Of a DNA stretch of 64,000 bases, positions 48,001 to 58,884 are shown one piece after another. Source of the stretch: Branchiostoma lanceolatum (Eukaryota > Chordata > Leptocardii > Amphioxiformes > Branchiostomatidae). The stretch lies in contig NC_089727.1 of assembly GCF_035083965.1 (NCBI RefSeq), positions 2,671,501 to 2,735,500 of the forward strand, in the 5' to 3' direction. Every line of letters begins with the position of its first letter. Within the stretch, counting starts at the first letter, position 1. The translations under genes were made by a program, and so were the position numbers. Under the pieces are notes generated by a model that was given only the letters and a program-made list of their open reading frames with translations, ran no database searches and was not told where the DNA came from.

Positions 48001-49706
48001 CACTGGTGATGTCACTACTGATCAGGGCACGCTGTCAGCAGCCGTACACTAAACTGATACTGTAGGAGGGAAAATACGGTTAGTCGGGGAAGCAGCAACA
48101 TTCTACAGATCTTCAAAGAAACCCCCGAAAATCATCTTCATTGAGTGAGCCATCCCCTCTGGTTGCCTTGGGATAGATCAGAGAGATCGGGATTAAAAAC
48201 AAAGAAGACATCCTCTTCTGAAACAAAAGAATTATCTGAGGACTGTACGTTGTAAGTACATGAACAACATTGTATACCTTGAAAGAATATTGCCCTAAAA
48301 ATGCTTTTCCTTATTCATAAACAAGTTTCCACATTCAAATAGAATCTAATTGCTAACATAAAGGAATATTTACAACCTATATTCTGAACACATTTTGTTT
48401 GTATACATATACTCACCCTAACAACGGTATAGCATACAGCAGAGAGCAGCCCACTGTGAAGACTCGACTCAGCCACAGGGCAGCATCCACCTTGTGGGCC
48501 ATCATGTAGTTCTGCAACAAAGAAATCAAAATCTGTATTGGTCTGTATAACTGCCTTTTTGTTTAACAAGTTCTCCATGTTGCCTAGCCCGGTAATCAAT
48601 AGGGATTGGGTGCCAAATGGTTACTTCACTGTGCTAAAGGATAACACATGCATATAATCTAAAGATAAAAAGTCTGATTGGGTGTCTATCATGAACCTCT
48701 ACACTGTCGCAAACAAGAATTGATGTCAGATATGGTTAACAGTATACATGTACATTTCTGTATCTGTATCTATATAGCCGGTATAACCGCCATTTGGCAT
48801 AACACACCAGCTAAGAACATGCAGAACATAGAGCTCTACATATTGTAGAACTCTATGTTCTGCATTGCCAACTAGTATGCTGCATATTTAACCTTCTCAC
48901 TGCCGCCAAAACTCCATAACCAATAAATTTTGGGTACCAAATGGCTACCTTAGCACGCTGAAGGTTAAAAGACAGGTGATGACTTTTCTGATCAGGTATT
49001 TATCATTATCCACATAACTGTACCCTTACTAGTAGTAAGTCTGATTGTTAAACATCAATACATGTATCGATGGCCAGTGTGCATTGCCTCAAACATGCTA
49101 TGATGATCACAGGGACAAAGGCAGACACAATATTAGAGGGTTTTTTCAGACATCAAAAATCTCATGCCTCTGTGAAATTTTTGTGAAGTTTTTAAAAATT
49201 TCCTAATCTATTCCTTATTGTAAATCTCTCTCTAATTCTGTCAATGCATTTTCCTGCCTATGCAACTTTGTACTAGCCTGAGTGCCAGCCTTTTTAGCTT
49301 CCGTCCGCTACCCTACGTCCTTACGCGGAGCGGGGCTTGGGTAGCGTACGGAAGCGAAAAAGGCTGGCACTCAGGCTAACTTTGTACACAGGCCAGGCCA
49401 ACCCTTCCATCCTGGGGGACCAATTTTGGGCCTGGGCCAAGCCAACTTTGCCATCTTACCAATCTCCAGTTACACCATCTCCCCCCTCCACATCCAGGCC
49501 AATCACTCTGCAGTCTGCAATATTGAAATAACTCCAGACACACACCAAGACAAACAAGCGCACAGACTGAAAACAATACCTCCGTTTTCACAGAGGTAAT
49601 TAGAAGACACAAGTGTACGTACCACCACGCCAGGTTGTGGCTCTGAGGGAGCACTCCCAGCATCCCCTGCTCCCGTGGAACCACTATCAGTAGTACTGTC
49701 AGCCAT
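44238..49706 (-). CDS. TMEM33: TMEM33, complete, 7 coding exons
   Basis: Exons (minus): 49706-49623, 48511-48417, 47632-47445, 46408-46341, 45702-45569, 44878-44795, 44370-44238. All GT-AG; phases close to 261 aa (human protein is 247). Recognised from near-colinear similarity to vertebrate TMEM33: ALWLSRVFTV, YQRALISSAITSVLRLHQRL, LLEDSAHYLFFALIFVNSFP, DKLVARQQDILRLIACTEIF, FIYYRFLTLRYASRRNPYSR, ISRLAPPVAQ at the C-terminus. Several membrane segments. Known role of TMEM33/Pom33: ER and nuclear-envelope membrane protein linked to reticulon-dependent ER shape, the unfolded protein response and nuclear pores. A TTTTCACTGCAG tract just before the ATG suggests a non-coding first exon, probably toward the GC-rich 50.7-51.0 kb region. 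Intron 2 holds three copies of the exon 3 start. Confidence 0.95.
44558..44763. mobile_element. MITE, GGCCACAC family, in TMEM33 intron 6
   Basis: Ends CAGCCACATCAGTTTGATTTG and AAATAAACTGGTGTGGCCTTG (inverted, imperfect). The interior shares GAAAACAAAGCCTGAGG and CCCTCTGCTTTTATA words with the copy at 55795-56380. Confidence 0.75.
45014..45044. repeat. (GT)n microsatellite
   Basis: Short GT tract in TMEM33 intron 5. Confidence 0.9.
45920..46195. mobile_element. Fragment of the 55.98-kb SINE family
   Basis: GTGCATAGGGCGGTACCCA, GGGCCACACAG, CAGCAGGGGGCTAGTCCACTG and AAGTCTTTGGTGTAACAC match 55975-56135 in order. The tRNA-like end is degraded here. Confidence 0.65.
47170..47435 (+). mobile_element. 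tRNA-like SINE next to TMEM33 exon 3 donor
   Basis: The plus strand holds TATCAGTGGTTAGCGC (A-box-like) and GGATTCGAACCCAGGA (B-box-like) spaced as in a tRNA head. The B-box side ends about 10 bp from the TMEM33 exon 3 splice donor (exon ends at 47445 on the minus strand). Confidence 0.6.
47690..48075 (-). repeat. Three tandem copies of TMEM33 exon 3 5' end
   Basis: In intron 2 the acceptor and first codons of exon 3 recur, starting at 47791, 47925 and 48059 (real start 47632; spacings 159, 134, 134 bp). The first two copies keep an acceptor (TTTTCCGTCCTACAG) and read IHVAYGCYQRALISSDITS and IHVAYACYQQALISSAITS before stopping. The third has an internal stop. They lack the 3' half of exon 3. 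Confidence 0.85.
48819..48865. repeat. Short perfect-type hairpin, 22-nt arms
   Basis: Arms ATGCAGAACATAGAGCTCTACA and its reverse complement differ at one base, with a 3-nt loop. In TMEM33 intron 1, next to the TTAA MITE. Most likely a MITE remnant; the loop is too short for a typical microRNA precursor. Confidence 0.75.
48888..48968. mobile_element. TTAA-flanked MITE, copy 1 (81 bp)
   Basis: TTAA|CCTTCTCACTGCCGCC ... AGCACGCTGAAGG|TTAA. Imperfect inverted ends between TTAA tetranucleotides. Same size and termini as 58793-58872. TTAA duplications are characteristic of piggyBac-type transposition (superfamily assignment inferred). Confidence 0.7.
49276..49376. mobile_element. 101-bp palindromic MITE, TA-flanked
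   Basis: GCCTGAGTGCCAGCCTTTTT and its inverted partner AAAAAGGCTGGCACTCAGGC, extended by GCTTCCGT / ACGGAAGC and GCTACCC / GGGTAGC, form an almost complete hairpin. It is bounded by TA at 49274-49275 and 49377-49378. Tc1/mariner-type target preference. Confidence 0.85.
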
Positions 49707-49883
49707 TCTGTATCTGATCTGCAGTGAAAACAAAGATATGAATTATATCATATAGCCTATGTTGGTATATAGCCTCTGTCGGTATATGGATCACAGTGAC
49801 AGTGGAAAAAAAAGAAATGGATCATTTACACACTAAGAAAATACAATAAAAAAAATATAAACGGCCCAGCCGCCTTCTTTATA

Positions 49884-50061
49884 AGCCCATTCGAAGATTC
49901 GAGTACGCATGTGCAGTGTCAAGGGTGAAGGCCCCTGAGACGTAAACAAAACCTGTCTGGGCATTGTTATGCAAATCTAGACAAGGTCGAGACAGAACTG
50001 TTTACAAGCCAGGGCCTCACTTTTGACACTGCACATGCGCACTCGAATCTACAAATGGGCT
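49884..50061. mobile_element. 178-bp MITE, TA-flanked, TGTGCAGTGTCAA family, copy 1
   Basis: Inverted ends AGCCCATTCGAAGATTCGAG and (inverted) AGCCCATTTGTAGATTCGAG continue through CGCATGTGCAGTGTCAA, with TA on both sides. The core TIR (ACGCATGTGCAGTGTCAA..GTGAAGGCCCC) is shared with 62455-62678. Confidence 0.85.
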
Positions 50062-50689
50062 TATTTCAGTGTATCATGTAAGGTCCCAGTCACACACTTT
50101 GTGTTAACAAGATTATGAAAACTATTTTTTTAAAACAGCCAAAGCATACCTTTAGGATATCATTACATTACTATTGTGTAGAGTAGACATTCAATAGACA
50201 TCAAATGATGTAACAAGGGACATTATGGTGACACAGGGTGTAGTACTTATATCAATGCCAGCACAATAATAAGGACTGAAAATAGACAACTACCTGGTAC
50301 ACCTGTAATGTTGAACCATTGACAACCAAACAAATACAATTACAAACACAAACAGGTGAGTGCAAGTTCAGAGAAGTAGAGGCCTTTCTCAGATTGGTAC
50401 ATGATAATTTACAAAGGCAAGACCTAATCTTACAACGGCACGTCAATTTTCAGGGTACCATCAAGCATATAGTACATTGGTCAGCGCGCAGCTGCTAGTA
50501 ATCCGCTGCATTGCGGGTTAACAGTAATGAAGATGATGATGATTAAAAAGATGTTGAGTCACAATCATGGCAGAGCAATTATTTGTACTCAGCAAGAAAA
50601 TATTCCGTAGCTGGTTTAGGAGGAAAAACGCTCGTTTCAGATCATTCTCCCTTTTTTCTGACATCTAAGTATCATTAACAAGTCTTCTG

Positions 50690-51493
50690 AAACATCTCTA
50701 CCCTACAAAACGCAATACTTACAGTAGAATTCGACAGATATTTGAGGATATTCGATAAAAATTGGCCGGCTGAGAATATATTTACAGCATGCTGGTGACG
50801 TCACGGGTCGGAGGTGAGAGTTCAGAGGTCGGAGTCTAAAGGTCGTTTCGCCGGTACATGTGCTGGGCACTGCGGACTTCATCATCGGTAAGGCGTAAAA
50901 TTCAAGGGCAAATAGCAATGACAAACGTGTGTGCTCCGTTGGTATTGATCCCGTTACTATGGTCACCCGCGGCTAGGCCGGGACTCGAGCCAGCGACCTT
51001 GTTTTCCGGATAGAAAAGTTATTCTCCAAGCAGATGTTTGGAGGACAGATCATAACGGTCTCTAAACTTGCCCCGCTTTCGAGGCTCACCTAAACGGGAC
51101 AAGCTGTAATGTGATGATCTTCCCTCCCACCATTACCTGGACGTTGTCACAAGAGATCCAGACGTCTGCACGGTTGTGAAGCTGACTCATTGATTGATTA
51201 ATTGATTGACGACTCGAACTGAAGCATGTTTGTGTTGTGTTGGACCTCAGGCCACAAGGACGGCCCCTCCCCCTTTTATGTCACAAATGCATTTGATGTA
51301 TGATTTGACTAGTAAACTTTTGTAGGGATACAAACTAATCAATAATCTTTCAGCAGACTTTTCCAGTCAGTCAATCACTCAATCGATCAATCAATCAATC
51401 AATCCATATTGTACTTCATTTCATATCATTTCCATCAAAACATCTGCTTGGAGACCACACATTAACACCTTTTTTTTTTACTTCACATAGAAA
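50690..51493. promoter_or_regulatory. Putative divergent promoter region TMEM33 / phnX
   Basis: GC-richer DNA lies between two head-to-head genes. A perfect palindromic CRE, TGACGTCA, is at 50796-50803. The phnX ATG (51494) is preceded by a T-rich tract ending in CACATAG, so a 5'UTR intron is likely there too. Transcription start sites cannot be placed from sequence. Confidence 0.5.
51023..51454. mobile_element. 432-bp element with 17-bp terminal inverted repeats
   Basis: TCTCCAAGCAGATGTTT at 51023-51039 and its exact reverse complement at 51438-51454. The interior has (TCAA)n near 51385-51402 and no coding frame. No convincing target duplication was identified. Confidence 0.7.
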
Positions 51494-54488
51494 ATGGCTT
51501 GGTCAAACCCCCGTATGCAGTACTCCTGTTTGAGGAGGTACCGTGGTCCCGTCAAACTCGTGGTACTGGACTGGGCAGGGACCGTCATCGACTACGGGGT
51601 GTGCGCGCCAGCACTGACCTTCTCTCAGATCTTCAAGAATGAAGGAGTCCCCATCTCCAACGAGGAGGCAAGGGGGCCCATGGGAGCACACAAGAGGGTG
51701 AGATTAGAAAAACAACTAGCCTGGACACCATACCATTGGGGGCTTCTCGATATCTCTACAGCGCTAGGAGCAACCCCGCCGCCCAGACAGCTTAGTCCGC
51801 TCGGGGTGTGTTAACGGCCTTGGATTAGATTACGGTGGCAGCCTAATTACGATGGCTGCGAAACTACCATGGCTGCGAAAGAACACAGGCTGACAGAAGC
51901 AGGTCAATGTAGCACAGTGAGCCCAGTAAAACACACCTAAGCCGACATGTAGAGACTGGATACCAGGCTAACAAACAACAATCCCGTCTTGGCTGTTCAG
52001 CAAATAAGATAACTTACATCAAGGAGGTTAACCTTTTGGACCCAAGATTGTTCAAGCAAATCATTCCTTCTTGATAAGGTGGGAGTAGCCTGGTATCTAA
52101 ACATATTATCGCTGCTGAGACTGTTTTGCCTTCTGCTCAAATAGGACAGGACGAAAGAGCCTTTGCAGCTGTAATATCTACATCTACCTTTTGATACCCC
52201 CATATACATGTAGCCCCATCAGGGGCAAAGTAGGGGGGAGTTGAGGTCCCGGGCTAAGGCGGGCAGGTCTCGGGCCAGGCACAGAACGACTCAACGGTGG
52301 GAGCCGTCACAACCGTGCCAGGCAGGGTTTTCACTGGGGAAGTATGAGTGTTTGTATGAATCGGTTCTTGCGTAGATAGTCTGAAACTTGAGGTGGTGGC
52401 TCCCCCGCCATTCAGGAGAATAATAGGTTCAGATGAGGCTAAGTCTGGGGCAGACTGATGATGTCTGTTTCCCCCTCCGTAATCTGTCAGGTTCACATCC
52501 AGCGCGTTCTGGAGAACGAGAGCGTGAGGGGGCGGTGGATCCAGAAGCATGGCGGACCCCCCACGGAGGAGGATGTGGATCGCATGTACGCCAACTTCGT
52601 CCCCATGCAGCTGTCCGTCATGAAGAACTACTCCACCATGATACCAGGTCAGTTATTTGATTTAGGAACAAAGTTTGATGACAACTTTAATTTGTATTTA
52701 CAGTTAAGATTTCAAACATGCTGACTTATTTTAGTTTACAATCCAAGTGGAGGTTAAACATGTTAAAGGAATGCATATGCAGATATGTTACTACTGATCA
52801 AAGTTCAGCATAAGCACAATGTGTTATTTGCTTTAGGAACAAAGTTCGATGACAATTTTATGTTTATAGTTATGATTTCAAGCATGTCGATTTGCTTTGG
52901 TTACAAGCCTAGGGTTGGAGGTCAGAGTGATGCATACAGGTGATGACTCAAGTGAAAAGGAGCACCTAGCTTTGGTTAAGGATGTTCTCCCAGATTGGAC
53001 ATAAAGCTTGAATTCCCGTGTTTGAGGAGAGAGCCACAACTCGAGCAAGTTTAAGATCCCACCACACTTATCGCTAAGAGTAGGAGTTCATCCCGGTGAG
53101 TAGATCAAACCTTACAGTCTGGTATTACACAGCTTGTACTTACTGTACAAAAACTGGTGTGGTATGCCTAAAGGTGACAAACAAACAAACAAACAAAACG
53201 TAAAGGATCTAAACCCTTGTCCCATCCCAGGTGCTGTAGAGACAGTGAACCATCTCAGAGAGAAGGGGATGAAGATTGGCTCCACGACCGGCTACACCAC
53301 CCCCATCCTGGACGACCTGAAGCCGGTCGCCGCGAAGCAAGGTTACGAGCCGGACTTCTACGCCGCGGCCGACATGGTCCCGCAGGCACGCCCATGCCCG
53401 TATATGGTGTGGCTGAACGCCATCAAGCTTGACGTGCATCCTATTGAAGCTGTTGTGAAGGTGTGCTTGTTTTCTATTTTATTGATAGCTAGAGCTGTCT
53501 CCAGCTTTTCAAGTTTTTCCGTCCCACTCATTGTTTGGGAGCTAATTTTTGTTACAAAATCTATCATTATAGCTTACAAGAATACATTTTCATCAACTAC
53601 ATGTGATGCAGCTCAGATTTTTTGACAGACAGGGTGACATTTTGTCCTCCCAAACAGCCCTGTTGGTGGCAGACTTCACACAATTTATATGTACATACAT
53701 GTAGGTCAGACGCACACAGGCACACACAAACAAGACAAAAACAATACTCCACTCCCTTGGGGTAAAGTAAAAAATCTGATTTGTACATTCTAAAATTAGG
53801 ACACAATGTACACAATGTATCTCCCACAGGTGGATGACACAGTGGACGGAGTAAAGGAGGGAACGTCAGCAGGATGCTGGGCCGTGGGCGTGGCAAAAAC
53901 GGTAGGTTTACGAGTTCTGCATGTATGTATCTGAGCTTACTTTGAGTTCCATGCATATTCATCATTACCATATTTCTTTGTCAAAGAAGATGATAATACT
54001 TTGAAATGTATCTACAGTTAAACTGATCTGGGATTTAGAGGTTCAAAAACTAGATTGATTTCTTTGATCTGCACTGTTCTGGGTATACAGTATATACCAG
54101 CTAACTATGACCATATGTGGTACATGTGTATATTTACCATAATTGATATATATCCCAACCATCATAGAAGACAAAGTTACACATTTATCTACATCGAAAC
54201 ATATTTGGGATTTCTCTTTTTAAATGCCCAAAAACTGAATTTATTGCTTTCCATCATCATTCATGAACATGACTTTTGACCCTTGACCCTGGTTGCTAGG
54301 GTAACTACGTGGGGGCGACGGAGGAAGAGGTGGCGGCCATGAGCCAGGGCGAGCTGGACAGGAAGCTGCAGCGCGCCTACGACACGCTGATCGACTCCGG
54401 CGCTCACTACGTCATCGACAGCATCGTCGACCTGCCTGGTGTCATAGCAGACATCAACCGCCGGTTAGCAGCAGGGGAGAGGCCTTGA
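51494..54488 (+). CDS. phnX: Phosphonoacetaldehyde hydrolase, 5 coding exons
   Basis: Exons: 51494-51697, 52491-52647, 53231-53460, 53830-53901, 54300-54488; GT-AG, phases close to 283 aa. HAD-superfamily enzyme: nucleophile motif [11 protein letters not shown] (D26) instead of the usual DxDxT, a cap lysine in GPMGAHKR (K67) expected to form the Schiff base, motif [10 protein letters not shown], and the C-terminal [11 protein letters not shown] acidic motif with [10 protein letters not shown]. These together are specific to PhnX. Known reaction: phosphonoacetaldehyde + water to acetaldehyde + phosphate, the C-P-cleaving step of 2-aminoethylphosphonate breakdown. The partner transaminase (PhnW) is not in this window. 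Introns and local GC content match the neighbours, so it is a resident animal gene. It resembles bacterial enzymes, so an old transfer is possible but not shown. Possible poly(A) signal AATAAA at 55145-55150. Confidence 0.93.
52985..53200 (+). mobile_element. SINE body fragment in phnX intron 2
   Basis: CCCGTGTTTGAGGAGAGAGC, CACACTTATCGCTAAGAGTA and an ACAAACAAACAAACAAA tail match the 29597-29995 SINE body and the 45395-45540 copy (GACCTTACAG...TACAGCTTGTAC shared). The tail ends about 30 bp before the exon 3 acceptor. Confidence 0.7.
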
Positions 54489-55794
54489 TTTCCACATGAC
54501 AAAACAACTGCTACCCTTTGCCCTAAGTCTTGATATTTGTTGATATTAGGTAGCAGAGCATACACTGAAGAATAGAAATCAGATGCCCTCCCTTATGCAG
54601 GGACCACCCAGTCTCCCTGATCACACTGATACCAGACACTGGGACAGCATGAAAATTGATTGATGTGCAAAGCTAGCAGATAATTGTGAATCCATAGAGC
54701 CCATTGGAAAAGTCTGGTCACCCCCACCCCCCAAATTTGTGGATGCCCTGTCTATAAATCCTAACTAAAAGCCTGCACTCAGTAAATGTAGTGTCAACAT
54801 ATAGGTTTCTCAAGGAAAAATCTTAATGCTCAAATGAACTTGACTTTCTTCTTTGTTTTTCTGATAGCGTGATTGTTGTCTTAGCAGAATACAACTTGAT
54901 GTAGAGTTGATAGCATGATGATCTGTGGTCTTCCTGAAAACCTACATTTTATCTATAATGCCTTCTTGTTTTGTTTTGAAATTCTCTTCAGCTTCTGTGT
55001 GTGCTATAGTCTAGTATGATCACGGCAGAATGACAGCGCTTGTACAAAATTAATAAACATAATTGCTGCATTTTCATGGCTGCATGATTAGCCATGAACT
55101 TAATTGTCTATGTATTTCACATTGAGTCTTGCTCACGCAACCAAAATAAAGCTGTAGATGCTATTTACACCGGTAAACCTTGATTTTAATCTTTATCTTA
55201 AATTCTTTAACAGAACCAATTTCCACCTTAAATAGACCATTTTCAGTATACACCGATATCACAAAATATATCGCTAGCCAGTAAGAGTTATCTTGGCTAA
55301 GAGCAACATCAATAGACAATTTTTGCAACATCTTAATTCATCTTACATTTAATGGATCCAGGTATTTGTTCCTTCTGTGGCAAGCTCAAAACCTGGCCAC
55401 TACCATGTCTCTACCATACTGCTGTCAAAATCACTGCACGACTATATTCCACCCACGTACACATACACAAAAAATGTGACCTTCTATGAATATATCTATG
55501 CTCAAACCAAGGACTAGCCAACCTCCAACATTCAGAATAATCACATAACATGCTACCATTATTTTTCTAAATTATAATTTGGAAAGAAACACATTTGCTT
55601 ACCAGAGCAAGTTGGGTTGTGTGGTTGTGCCTCATGCTTGCTAGTCTTGCAGCAAATCGGTAGAAATTCGTAATATAAGATTAAACATGATTATTCATGG
55701 CACAGTCATGCAGACCAATGATGCTGAGCCACATCGCCTATACAATAGCAATTTCCTGGTCAATCCTGTCTATGTTTTGAAAGCTTCTTATATT

Positions 55795-56380
55795 AGGCCA
55801 CACCAATTTGATTTGTTGGCTCTCGGATTTTGAAAAAATATGCTTCAGATGAAAAACATAATGTAAACAAACCTTGAGGTCCATGCCTCTGTGCACTTAG
55901 TTTTTTGCTGTAAAATGATAAATACAGTTATAGTCATCACAGTTATACATGTAGTTAGTTAAAATCCTCCCATACCATAAGGTGTATAGGGCGGTGCCCA
56001 TCCCGGTTTCATAGCCCTGGGCCACTCTGTGGTGCAATCACTGCAGCAGAGGGCTAGTCCACTGGCAGTGGGGTGTGTTTAACTTCCATACTGTTTCATA
56101 AGTATGTACCATTTTTATAAAGTCTTTGGTATGACTCAATTTGCCTCTTGTCCAGAGGTGTCCTACCCGGGAGTTGAACTCGGGCCTTCTGGTTCCAAGT
56201 AATTTGAACCAGATGTGGTAAGTGACAGAAGCGCAGACCACTACACCACAGGGACACCCCCTATACATGTAGTAATACATTAATATTGACGTTTTCGTCC
56301 TTGCCCTCTGCTTTTATATATCTGCTTGCTATACTTTCACCTTAATGCCTGGGAACCAAGGGGATAGATTGATGTAGCCA
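55795..56380. mobile_element. MITE, GGCCACAC family, split by a SINE
   Basis: Left end TAGGCCACACCAATTTGATTT and right end GATAGATTGATGTAGCCA. The interior halves match 44558-44763, and the SINE at 55975-56265 lies between them. Confidence 0.7.
55975..56265 (-). mobile_element. tRNA-derived SINE inserted in a MITE
   Basis: On the minus strand the head reads TGGTGTAGTGGTCTGCG (A-box) and GAGTTCAACTCCCGG (B-box near 56170). The body is related to 45920-46195 (AGTCTTTGGT, GGCTAGTCCACTG). Confidence 0.75.
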
Positions 56381-58485
56381 ATGCATATTCATATTATCTA
56401 AATTCTACATCATTTTTCAGTCACATCTTGCCATATACAGTCATGTAATAATACGTTTTTGGTGACAAAAGTCTGAAAGGAAGCTAACTAAAATTTGTGA
56501 GACAGCTAAGCCTAATATAGGTGTGGGCTGACACACATATATAAAATCATAGGCCACAGATTATACATATTCAGGAAACTTTATTTTCCTTAAGAGAAGA
56601 CATGTTTTCTGTTTTTCCTGAAAGAAAAAGGCAGACAAGGGAATAACAAAAGAATGGCTTTCATATTTCAGAGAAGTAACAAATATTCATAAAACATTTC
56701 TCTCAAAAACTTAGCAAAACAAAATAATTATTGAGATAAAGTGATGCAATGTATTAATTTTTGTGCAATCTACTAGTATATTCTCTTCATCACATACATT
56801 AAGGCTTTCAAATGGTTAGCTATCTGTATCTACACATAAATGTATGTAATAGCATACTCAATTGTTACATTATAGCTTTCTTTAGGGTCTTCTTCTTATA
56901 GCAGTATCTGCATAAGACCATTTTATCTAACTCTCAGTGAAACTTGACAAACAATGAAGCACCATAAAGGCACGTGGTCCCTGTGGAGAAGTCGATGCTC
57001 TAATTCTTATCGTACGGAAATTATAATATTATTGTAATTTTTGGCTAACATCTCAAGGAATGATTGTAACTGGTCTTCAACAACTTTGGTCCCATTACAC
57101 AGGTTTTTCCTGTTAGTTTACATTACATTATAACATCAGGGCTTGAATTCCACACCAGATTCTGCATACCTGTACTAGTACTAGTGCAGTACACATTAAA
57201 AATCTAATCTGGAGTCCAGGCTTGTCAGTTTAGTCCATTTTCAATGGAGTATCGACCATTGGAAGCTGACTAAAGCCAACAAGACTGGAATCTATTGAAA
57301 ATTATAAATTCTGTCTGTGTAATCCAAAACATTTGAGTGGCTCTCAATGACCTTGCTTTGTGATGAAGTGATAAAATGAAAATGAAAAATTTTAAAAAAT
57401 CGCCAGCACCAGACAGATTTGCCTTACATGTGATCACAGTCAATACAGCAAACAATATCCACATACACTTATATACCCAGTACATTGTATATGAACCCAG
57501 TATATTGACCAGTACCTCTACAACTCCAATCATACCTGCACTAACCTACTTATGCAGGTGGTATTTCGAGCCCTGAACACTAAAGCACCTAAATGTGGAA
57601 AGACACATCATTCACAAACAAGCCTGCCGTGGCATGTCAACTTTAAAACATGGTCAGCGACTCAGCGTGCTATGGTATCTCTATAGCATATCCATCTCTT
57701 GTCTAGGGCACTCACTGCTATACACAATACAATACAAAATATGTCTTTCTGTTATCTACTATGTGAGTTGTAATAAATTTTATCTCAATGAAATCAGGAA
57801 AAACTTTCTGATCCTTACAAATACCCAAGATATTGTTCCAGCCCTACTACATGTACATCACAAGCTTTATTTTTCTGTGAACTGGCTAAATTGTGAGTCA
57901 TAACACCAAACATTAAATCCTTTCACCCTGCAACATTGCAAGTGGTCTATATTTTTTACCCGCCATCCAGAAAGTTTCCGCAAATAACAGGTGGGTATTT
58001 TGAGCTATGCAAAAGTTGATCTTTCTTTTTTTCAGAACTATGTTATAGCATAATTTACTTATTCCACAAATACAAATCTTTTAATGTCTTTCCTTCCTTC
58101 CATCTGTACGTACATATCAGACCAGAGAATCAGATACATGTATTGCAAAATAAAACATTTGTAAATAGCTCCATGCACGACATACATGTACATAGCGATA
58201 TCAATTCATACAAATACATTGTAGTAGACTCTGATGTCAAAAATTCCACCAATAAAGATATGGAAATTGTTACATACGTAATGTAGCCAGATTTAGTGTG
58301 TCAAGCACTGAGCCAAATACGATCCTTACAAAATATATTTGCCAATTATTCTCAGCAACTTTGACGAGAAGGTACTCATACTAGTATTTATCTGTATCTC
58401 TACACACAACCTGAAACACACACACACAAACATACATGTAGACAACATGGAATCTGGAGAAGTCTACTGAGGCATATTCTTTGTT

Positions 58486-58793
58486 TGGCCACACCAATTT
58501 AATACATCGGTTCTCGGACTTCAAAAAAATCTAAACTGGAACAATTTGGGATGGAATCCTTGTTGTGATGCCACCATAAATGAAGAAGAGTCCAAATAAG
58601 GCCCTGAGGAAACTTAAGCCTTAAGGTAGCTTCAAAATTACAGAAACATCAGCCTGGTAACTTTTCACTAGGTCATGTCAAAGAATTTTCCGTGAACACT
58701 TCAGATTTTCTTTCCAATCTTCTGTCTGCATCCTGAGACCTCTTGCTAGATGTTTACTAGAGAAATTATCAAGGGAATAAATTGGTGTGGCCT
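58486..58793. mobile_element. MITE, GGCCACAC family
   Basis: TTGGCCACACCAATTTAATACA at the left and GGGAATAAATTGGTGTGGCC at the right, inverted. No coding frame. Confidence 0.75.
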
Positions 58794-58872
58794 TAACCTT
58801 CTCCCTGCTGCCTAACCCTGTAGCCGATACAAATTTGGTGCCAAAAGGCTGCTTCAGCAGGGAGAAGGTTAA
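58793..58872. mobile_element. TTAA-flanked MITE, copy 2 (80 bp)
   Basis: TTAA|CCTTCTCCCTGCTG ... CAGCAGGGAGAAGG|TTAA: perfect 14-bp inverted ends between TTAA sites. Same family as 48888-48968. It ends 13 bp from the RP2 stop codon, so it lies in the RP2 3'UTR. Confidence 0.85.
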
Positions 58873-58884
58873 ATGATGCAATGT

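Larger units (their letters stand above)
54489..58884. other. Convergent 3' region phnX / RP2
   Basis: No exon recognised. Contains the MITEs at 55795-56380, 58486-58793 and 58793-58872 and the SINE at 55975-56265. Otherwise AT-rich sequence. A minus-strand AATAAA (TTTATT near 57867) is a weak candidate for the RP2 3' end. Confidence 0.5.

Noticed and set aside
48819..48865. microRNA precursor
   Set aside because: Arms of 22 nt with a 3-nt loop are too short for a canonical pre-miRNA, and the surroundings are MITE-rich; a small palindromic element is more likely.
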